This document shows, piece by piece, positions 56,743-64,000 of a DNA stretch of 64,000 nt. Under the pieces are notes generated by a model. It worked only from the letters and a program-made list of their open reading frames with translations. It searched no databases and was not told the DNA's origin. Position 1 is the first letter of the stretch, and every line of letters starts with the position of its first letter. The position numbers and the translations under genes are program-made. This DNA is from Lolium rigidum (Eukaryota > Streptophyta > Magnoliopsida > Poales > Poaceae): assembly GCF_022539505.1 (NCBI RefSeq), contig NC_061514.1, positions 42,644,869-42,708,868 of the forward strand, given 5' to 3'.

Positions 56743-56879
56743 ACTAGTTTTTTTGTCTGTCCATAGCTAGTGTTCACGCTGCAAAAGGCTAAGAGCATCC
56801 ACTATATGCATCAGTCTATCTCATACGGTAATTCAATATCACTGCTCGAGGTCCGCCTTTTGTTTTGCTATTCATATGC

Positions 56880-58593
56880 GGACTGAAACTTTAGGGCCTT
56901 TACTCAAAAGGAAGATCAAAGCTGCGGCTGATCGGGCTGCCGGTATGTTGATGCCGCCCCATCTTCTAAATGCCTCTACAAGCACAAGGCCACGCACCAG
57001 TTCGGGTGGTGATCTTTTAATGAATATGGTATATTTTCTTAATCCACAAAACATGCCTTGATTTTTCTCTATTTATTGTCGGTTTTTTCTATGCTTGCCA
57101 AAAGTTTACAACAACAACAACAACAACCAAACCTTTCAGTCCCAAACAAGTTGGGGTAGGCTAGAGTTGAAACCCATAAGATCTCGAAGCCAAAAGTTTA
57201 GAAACACCAAATTCGTTTGCTTACAATCATCATACAGTAATGTTCATCTACTCCAGTTCCCTAACCCAACATAAAATGATGTTAATTACGATTTTTAGAT
57301 TAAAAGAGCACCATTAGGCGCTGTTAATTACGACTTTGAGATTAAAATGTCATTTGCAATTGTTAATTACAATTTTGAGACAATTGGTTAGTTTAACCTC
57401 GATCTCTTATGCTCTCCATTTTTCCCAACCGAACAAAAATGTAACCATTCCATTCCTCTGAAATGGAACCATTCCATTCCATTCCACGCTGTTTCGAACC
57501 GAACACACCCTTGCATTGTTGTGAACTGTTGTCCATACACGGCCATACCCTTCCACTTACATCTAGCACTATATGCATCAGTCTGTCTCAGAGTCATTCA
57601 ATATCACTGCTGAGATCTGTTCCCATTCTTATGCAGGCTGAAACTGCTGCGCCTTTACTCAAGTGGATGCAAAATGAGGGTAATGAGGCTGCTGTGAGGA
57701 CGATGGTGCCGGCACCATCTTCCGAAAACCTCTACAAGCACGAGGCCATGGGCCAGCTGGGTGGTGACCTTTTAATGAATCTGGTATATTTTCTTAATCC
57801 ACATACATGATTTCATTATTATCTCGTTTAATTACTGTTGGCTTTGTCTAATGCTTACCAAAAGTTCGAAACACTGCGTTTGCTTACAATCATCATACAC
57901 TAATTTTTCACTTTTCGATCTGTCTCATCCGAGTATATAAACTGTTGATTTCCATTGGCTTCTTTTGTAATCATTTGCATTGTTGTCAACTTGTTCTCTA
58001 TGCACAACCCTATTCTTCCACTTACACCCCGCACTATTTGCATCAGTCTATCTCATAGATTTATTAAATATCAATGATGAGTTCCGTTGCTATTCATATG
58101 CAGGATGAAACTTCGTTCCTCTACTCAAATGGATAAAAAATGATCCTGATGAGGCTGCTGTGAAGACGATGGTGCTGCCACCATCTTCTGAAAACCTCCT
58201 CAAGCACAAGGCCACGGGCCAGCTGGGTGGTACCCTTTTCAGTAAGCAGGTATATTTTCTTAATCCTTTGATTTTTGTCTGTTTATTGCCGGCTTTGTCT
58301 AATGCTTACCAATAGTTCAGAAACACACACACCTATTCTTCCACTTACATCCAAGCACTATATGCATCGGTGTCTCATAGATTCATTTTATATATCACTG
58401 CTGATGTCTCGTTGCTCTTCAATTTTTATATGCGAGCGAAACTGCTAAGCCTTCATTGGTCAAAAGGATTGCAAGCTGCTGTCGATGAGGCATCTGCAGA
58501 GGCTGCCACCAAGTTACTGTCGGCCCACCTTCCGGATGCTTATATAAGCTCAAGTCCAAGGATCAGCCGGGCCGTAACCATCCAAGGGTTCGG
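56880..58593 (+). pseudogene. Four tandem copies of one exon (49-residue module) in the CACTA element
   Basis: Copies at about 56880-57028, 57637-57783, 58104-58249 and 58434-58593 follow ATGCAG (or a variant) and end before GTATATTTTCTTA. The second copy is 147 bp and reads AETAAPLLKWMQNEGNEAAV and on to GGDLLMNL without stop. Both ends are in phase 0, so duplication keeps the frame. The introns are copied too. Copies 1, 3 and 4 have small indels. The module has no recognised domain. Confidence 0.6.
57109..57188 (-). mobile_element. Short retroposon (SINE/LINE 3' end) with 12-bp target duplication
   Basis: About 80 bp beginning (CAA)n and containing CCCAAACAAGTTGGGGTAGG, a common 3' end of plant SINEs and related retroposons, here in reverse. 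It is flanked by GCCAAAAGTTTA at 57097-57108 and 57189-57200. The paralogous intron at about 57850 has the uninterrupted site (CTTACCAAAAGTTCGAAAC), which confirms the insertion. Confidence 0.75.
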
Positions 58594-59454
58594 GTATATT
58601 TTCTTAAGCCACATATACATGCCATGATTTATGTCTGATATTATCAACGGCTCTGTCTAATGCTTTTTGGAATTCGGAAACACCAAATTAGCATGCTTAT
58701 ATTCATCATACACTAATTTTTCACTGTTCAGTTTGTAACATAGTGTTATGCACTTGCTTGTCAACATTTGCATTGCTCCGAACTATGCACTTTACACAAC
58801 CTAATTCTTCCACTTACGTTCGGCGCTACGCACCCGTAGTACCTCCCATGTTTCCTTCACCATCCCGATGCCGAGCTTGCGGGAATATGGCGGGCCCATG
58901 TACATATCCCGCATATAACACCTCCTATGGCTCTATCTACCTTTCTAGTAGCTCCTTCACGAGTTACAGGTATGTATTCTCGGTGGTTTAGCATGAATTG
59001 GCATATAGTAAAGTCTTGTTTTTAGTCTTCCTGCTTCTTACATTTGTATCAATTTTCACATGCAGATCGTACCTTGTGAACTTCGTCCAATGATTAACCG
59101 GATGTGTCCGCATGAAGGATCTTTCACTATGCATGGCAATGGCAAATTGATGAACACCTACACGGTCTATGAGGTGTATGTCTACAAGACGCGAGGCCAT
59201 CACATATTTGTATGGACATGATTGGAGAAAGTTTGCTTTTGTCTACGGTCCGAAGAAGGGCGACGAGCCGAGGATCGAAACTCAAACGGGCAGATATACG
59301 TAACCGCTTACGAGTTGGAGACACTTCCAAATATATAATATGTAACTTTTTTCTACTCATATCTTTTGATAACTGCATTACGAGCGGTTGTTCTAAACCA
59401 TTCCCTACTGTTCTAGCTTGCTGGGTTTAACATGATCAAAGCTGCGGATCCCCG
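58594..59454 (+). other. Further exon-like pieces of the CACTA accessory gene
   Basis: A piece ending GAGTTACAG|GTATG at 58978 and one starting after CACATGCAG at 59066 (encoding about 50 residues up to 59220) look like exons on the plus strand. No domain was recognised and frames are not secure. Confidence 0.35.
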
Positions 59455-59870
59455 ATGGAACAGGAGCGGATGTCACAAAGGGCAACCACACCAGCACCAG
59501 GCACCGGCTTCCCACTCTCCTCGCATCGGCACCGGTTCCTCGTACCAGCTCCGTTTATCGCATCTACCCAGCAGTCCCCTACATCAGCATTGGTTCCTGT
59601 AGAGGCCCCATATACTACACATTCCCAGCGAGGCTCCTCGCATCGACGACTCGGTTCCTCTAGCTGCACCGTTCTACGCACCTGCCCAACGGTCTCTCGC
59701 ATCAGCACCGGTTCCTCTAGAGGCACCGTTCATCGCACCTGCCCGGCAGTCTCCTGCATCGGCACCGGCTCGTGTACCAGCCCGAGGCTCATGCACCGCC
59801 CCGACCCGGATCACCGAGGTCTCGGCTCATTGCTGTGGCCACCCGTGTGGTGACCGGGACGCATCCGAAG
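59455..59870 (+). pseudogene. Pro/Ala/Ser-rich repeat segment of the CACTA accessory gene
   Basis: In one frame the DNA encodes several diverged repeats of a short motif like SPASAPVPLEAPFIAPA, in another a Ser/Thr/Arg-rich product. The Pro/Ala reading is periodic and is probably the original one, forming a linker before the B3-like domain. Indels shift the frame. Confidence 0.4.
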
Positions 59871-60003
59871 GCTATGTTCGTGAGTATATGACAGACATAA
59901 CTCGCTCTTATCTTGATGTCTTCTCTGCTCAAAGTCTCACATGGTTCGAGTGCATTGGTGCCATTGACTAATTTTTGGTGGTATCTCTTGCTTTGAATCG
60001 AAA

Positions 60004-60219
60004 TTGCCTAAAAGTATCTCCAAGGATCTCAATGCTGGCCGAAGGGGCAAGATATCCCTCGTCATGGAGAGTGAAGGTCTCACCGTGGAGGGACGGTACT
60101 CTGTCAGTCCCACAGATGGCCGCTTGGCTGTTACTTCCGGGTGGAAAAAGTTCATTGACGGTGCCAAACTTCGCATTGGATCAAAGTTGAAGGTCAAGAT
60201 CTTTCGATGCCGCTCGTGA
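60004..60219 (+). CDS. B3-like DNA-binding domain, C-terminal exon of the CACTA accessory gene
   Basis: The frame reads LPKSISKDLNAGRRGKISLV, then an intervening strand region (EGRYSVSPTDGRL), then SGWKKFIDGAKLRIGSKLKV and a stop. The order LPK...LN, GKISLVM, GWK.F....L..GS follows the plant B3 fold. The frame is open upstream to about 59971. It lies directly before the 3' subterminal array, so it could encode an array-binding protein comparable in role (not in sequence) to TnpA of En/Spm. B3 assignment is by eye. Confidence 0.5.
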   Translation: MPKSISKDLNAGRRGKISLVMESEGLTVEGRYSVSPTDGRLAVTSGWKKFIDGAKLRIGSKLKVKIFRCRS

Positions 60220-60659
60220 CATGCCTGGTCATAAAGTTCGCGGTTGTCTAGTTCTCGTTGTCCCATGAGCCCTTAGCAAATGCATTTGTAGTTATACTTA
60301 TATAAGGTTATCTTATCCGAACTGCTAATTAATTGTATGGGTGGTAAAACTGCGGCAAGCTTTTGCTCTTAGCAAGTATGTATGTATGATCGGCTATTAT
60401 GATAACTAATGTTTGTGTTCATCTTAATTTGCATTTCCCTTTTAGAAAAAAAACTTAATTTCTATTTTGGCTGACTTCGTTAGAGAACTATCAGATTGAA
60501 CCCACAACATGATTCATATAGATTCATTACACCGAGCCACATGTCTTGACCTTGCGATACACTACTTCCATTAATTAGTGCAAGAAGGCTTACCCGAGCT
60601 GCTCGAACCATGGCGGATTCGAATCCACCTTATCTATCTAGAAATACAACCTTTGCGGA

Positions 60660-63600
60660 AAGAGGATTTGCGGTATGGGGAGGCTGACATTGGGGACCCA
60701 TGAGCCGACGAGCGTTGTCAACGTTTTAAAGGTGGCGAGGAGATCGAAAGAAAAAATAAGCCAAAAATCGGTTGGTAAACAAATTCAAGAAAAGAAACAT
60801 TTACCTTTACGAGAGGATGACATGCGGGACCCATGAGGCAGCGGCATCCTCAACTATTTCAAGGCGGCAGGGGATCAAAATAAAAAAGGAAATAGCCGAG
60901 AAATTAATTAGGGTCAAAAATAAATCCATCAAAGGAAACTTTTATTGTTCATAGAGGATGACATGTGGGACCGACTTGCCAGTCTGCGTTGTCATCGTTT
61001 CAAAGGGGGCGAGGGATCAAAAGAAAAAGACAAATAGCCAGAAATTAGGGGGAAAAAATAAATCCAACAAAGAAAACTTTTATTGTTCATAGAGGATGAC
61101 ATGCGGGACCCATGAGCCGGCGAGCTTCCTCAACGTTTCAAAGTCGGCATGAGATTGAAAGAAAAAGTCAAGTGACATAATATCGGGAGCCAAAAATAAT
61201 CCAAGAAAAGAAACTTTATTGTACATAGAGGATGACATGCGGGTCCCATTTTGTAGCAACGGTCTCAACGCTTCCAAGGCGGCACGGGACCGAAAGAAAA
61301 ATGAAGTAGCCGAGAAATCGGGTATGAAAAAAATCCAAGAAAAGAAAGATTTCAATTGGGCTGTATCCGGACATCTGGGCCTTCGAACTATCCTGCTGGG
61401 CCTTTTGACTCGTACAATTTCAGCCCACTCCAAAACAGGAAAGGTCGGATTTTTCTCAAAAAAAAAACAGGAAAGTCCTATGCTTCGCAAAAACAAAAAA
61501 CAAGGAGATTCAACATATAAGTTTGTTCATGTAGATATAAAGATTTAATTTATCCGTTTGCAATAGCTCAGAGCGAAATACAACGTTTATTGTCTGCAAA
61601 ATAAAATATCTCATGTTTCTTGTACGGGGAGGCTGACATCGGGGACCCATGAGCCAGCAGCGGAGTCAACGTTTCAAAGGCGGCAGGGGATCGAAAATAA
61701 AAAAAGCCAAAAATCAGTTGGTAAAAAAATACAAGAAAAGAAAACATTTATCGTTACGAGAGGATGACATGCGGGACCCATGAGGCAGCAGCATCCTCAA
61801 CGTTTCAAAGTCGGCATGAGATCGAAAGAAAAAGGCAAGTGACATAATATCAAGAGCCAAAAATAATCCAAGAAAAGAAACTTTATTGTACATAGAGGAT
61901 GACATGCGGGTCCCATTTTGTAGCAGCGGTCTCCAACGTTTCCAAGGCGGCACAGGACCAAAAGAAAAATGAGGCAGCAGACATTCTCAACAATTCCAAG
62001 GCGGCAGGGGATCAAAAGAAAAATAAAGGAAATAGCCGGAAATTAATTAGGGGTCAAAAATAAATCCACCAAAGGAAACTTTTATTGTTCATAGAGGATG
62101 ACATGTGGCGACCGACCTGCCAACAAGCGTCCTCATCGTTTCAACGGGAGCGAGAGATCAAAAGAAAAAGTCAAATAGCCAGAAATTAGGGGTAAAAAAT
62201 AACTCCAAGAAAGGAAACTTTTATTGTTCGTAGAGGATGACATGCGGGACCCATGAGCCAGCAGCTTACTCAACGTTTCAAAGGCGGCATGAGATTGAAA
62301 GAAAAAGGCAAGTGACCAAATATCAGGAGCCAAAAATAATCCAAGATTTATTGTACATAGAGGATGACATGTGGGTCCCATTTTGCAGCAGCGGTCTCAA
62401 TGTTTGTAATGCGGCTTGAGATCAAAAGAAAAAGAAAGTAGCTAGTAATTAGGGGGTGAAAAAAATCCAAGAAAAGAAAGTTGATGGACATAGAGGATGA
62501 CATGCGGGTCCCTTGAACCAACATCTTACTCAACGTTTCAAAGGGGCGGGGATCAAAAGAAAAAGGCAAGCCAAAAATCAGAGGGTGAAAAAAAATCCAA
62601 CAAAGGAAACTTTTATAGCACACGAGAGGATGACATGCGGGTCCCATGAGCCAGCGAGGTACCTCAACGTTTCAAACGTGGCATGAGATCGAAAGAAAAA
62701 GGCAAGTGACCAAATATGAGGTGCCAAAAAAAAACTCCAAGAAAAGAAAGTTGATTGCTCATAGAGGATGACATGCGGGTCCCATTTAGCTGCAGCGGTC
62801 TCACCGTTTGAGAGGCGGCAGGGGATCGAAAGAAAAAGTCAAGTGACCAAATATGAGGTGCCAAAAATAATCCAAAAAATGAAAGTTTTATAGTACATAG
62901 AGGATGACATGCGGGTCCCATTTAGCAGCAGCGGTATCACTGTTTGAGAGGCAGCAGGGGATCGAAAGAAAAAGTCAAGTTACCAAATATGAGGTGCCAA
63001 AAAAATCCAAGAAAAGAAAGTTTTATAGTACATAGTGGATGACATGCGGGTCCCATTTAGCAGCAGCGGTATCACCGTTTGAGAGGCGGCAGGGGATCGA
63101 AAGAAAAAGTCAAGTGACCAAATATGAGGTGCCAAAAAAAATCCAAGAAAAGAAAGTTTTATAGTACATAGAGGATGACATGCGGGTCCCATTTAGCAGC
63201 AGCGGTATCACTGTTTGAGAGGCAGCAGGGGATCGAAAGAAAAAGTCAAGTGACCAAATATGAGGTGCCAAAAAAATCCAAGAAAAGAAAGTTTTATAGT
63301 ACATAGAGGATGACATGCGGGTCCCATTTAGCAGCAGCGGTATCACCGTTTGAGAGGCGGCGAGGGATCGAAAGAAAAAGGTAAGTGACCAAATATGAGG
63401 TGCCAAAAATAATTCAAGAAAAGAAAGTTTTATAGTACATAGAGGATGACATGCGGGTCCCGATTAGCGGCAGCGGTATCACCGTTTGAGAGGCGGCAGG
63501 GATCGAAAGAAAAAGGTAAGTGACCAAATATGAGGTGCCAAAAATAATCCAAGAAAAGAAAGTTTTATAGTACATAGAGGATGACATGCGGGTCCCAGTT

Positions 63601-63890
63601 AGCAGCAGCGGTATCACCGTTTGAGAGGCGGCAGGGGATCGAAAGAAAAAGGCAAGTGACCAAATTTGAGGTGCCAAAAAAAACCTCCAAGAAAAGAAAA
63701 ATGATTGCACATAGAGAATGACATGCGGGTCCCATTTAGCAGCAGCGGTCTCAACGTTTCCAAGGCGGCAAGGGATCAAAAGAAAAAGGAAGTAGCCAGA
63801 AATCAGGGGGTCAAAAAAATCCAAGAATAGAAAGAATTTTGGTTCATAGAGGATGACATGCGGGACCCATGATCCTGCATCGTAAACGGC
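60660..63890. repeat. 3' subterminal tandem array of the CACTA element (about 135-bp unit)
   Basis: About 22 units carry GAGGATGACATGCGGGTCCC or a close variant, for example at 60814, 61228, 61898, 62765, 62899, 63172, 63307, 63443 and 63580. The last ten units are most alike, the left ones more divergent, with a non-repeat interruption at 61350-61620. Each unit has GGGTCCCA or GGGACCCA, a CAGCAGCGG stretch, a GATCGAAAGAAAAA stretch and A-rich spacers. Periodic minus-strand frames inside are not genes. Confidence 0.85.
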
Positions 63891-63937
63891 TTGATCGGAG
63901 AACGTTGAACGAGATGGCGCAATCTAGAAAAAAAACA

Positions 63938-64000
63938 ATGCCGGAGAGGCTGCCATCCGGGCCCTACATCCCTCGGCGGTGCGGATTTGCGTTGACTCGG
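63938..64000. mobile_element. 3' sub-end of the CACTA element at the window edge
   Basis: Matches 23331-23393 at all but one or two positions. By that match about 206 bp of the element remain to the right of the window before the terminal CTTGTAGTG. Confidence 0.8.

Larger units (their letters stand above)
42225..64000. mobile_element. Very large CACTA transposon, open at the right window edge
   Basis: Begins CACTACAAGAAAAGTTCTG in a family 2 LTR. The last 63 bp of the window match the sequence that lies 269 bp before the CACTA 3' end at 23599, so the element should end about 206 bp beyond the window, giving roughly 22 kb. Both arms carry the subterminal arrays typical for CACTA elements, and a remnant of the transposase-associated domain is present at 53585-53905. 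No full transposase was found, so the copy is non-autonomous. That all inner sequence belongs to one element is inference from the matching ends. Confidence 0.7.

Noticed and set aside
61080..63824. Minus-strand frames up to 138 codons with repeated hydrophobic peptides
   Set aside because: They are translations of the 135-bp subterminal array; the peptides repeat with the unit and have no conserved domain.
1..64000. CRISPR arrays, operons, ribosome-binding sites
   Set aside because: The sequence is plant nuclear DNA; the short tandem repeats are transposon arrays without the repeat-spacer pattern.

Overview
This is a window of a grass nuclear genome, most likely a Pooideae species. The Lolium/Festuca type is a guess from the retroelement variants and from the DUF247 gene pair. 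It contains nested LTR retrotransposons with 5-bp target-site duplications, a BARE/Angela-type Copia solo LTR, Stowaway MITEs and CACTA transposons starting CACTACAAGAAAA. It also contains single-exon DUF247 genes and a 100-base N gap of the kind left by scaffolding. Nothing bacterial or organellar was seen.

Layout. 1-27622 is one old Copia element that carries other elements inside it. A Tat-type Ty3/gypsy element (to 6254, itself hit by another gypsy at 1-1531) sits in its gag. A 1749-bp solo LTR sits at the start of its reverse transcriptase. A second Tat-type gypsy (from 10401) and a non-autonomous LTR element follow. A 3.6-kb block (8480-12076 and 15788-19385) is present twice in tandem. 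The N gap (23231-23330) lies inside a CACTA end and joins two different insertion sites. The Copia 3' end resumes at 25060 and its LTR ends at 27622.

27623-34760 is the only clearly genic island. It holds two intact, convergent, single-exon DUF247 genes (28626-30248 plus, 31905-33560 minus) with 1.66 kb between them. A tight DUF247 pair with a small gene nearby is the known architecture of the grass S and Z self-incompatibility loci, so this is the most interesting functional candidate. 34804-38780 is a decayed SANT/NAM-associated gene bounded by imperfect inverted repeats (probably PIF/Harbinger ORF1-like) and split by a BARE/Angela-type solo LTR with a perfect 5-bp duplication.

38790-42224 is a second non-autonomous LTR element, interrupted at 42225 by a very large CACTA element that runs past the window end. 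Its 3' sub-end at 63938-64000 matches the CACTA end next to the N gap, so a total length of about 22 kb can be predicted. It contains a 105-bp 5' subterminal array, a decayed spliced minus-strand gene, a 5.9-kb tandem array rich in telomere-like CCCTAAA, a remnant of a transposase-associated domain, an accessory gene with four tandem copies of one exon followed by a Pro/Ala-rich stretch and a B3-like domain, and a 135-bp 3' subterminal array. Repeat copies differ recurrently by CAG versus CGAG (or CTG versus CTCG), which looks like a sequencing or polishing artefact and probably causes some of the frameshifts.
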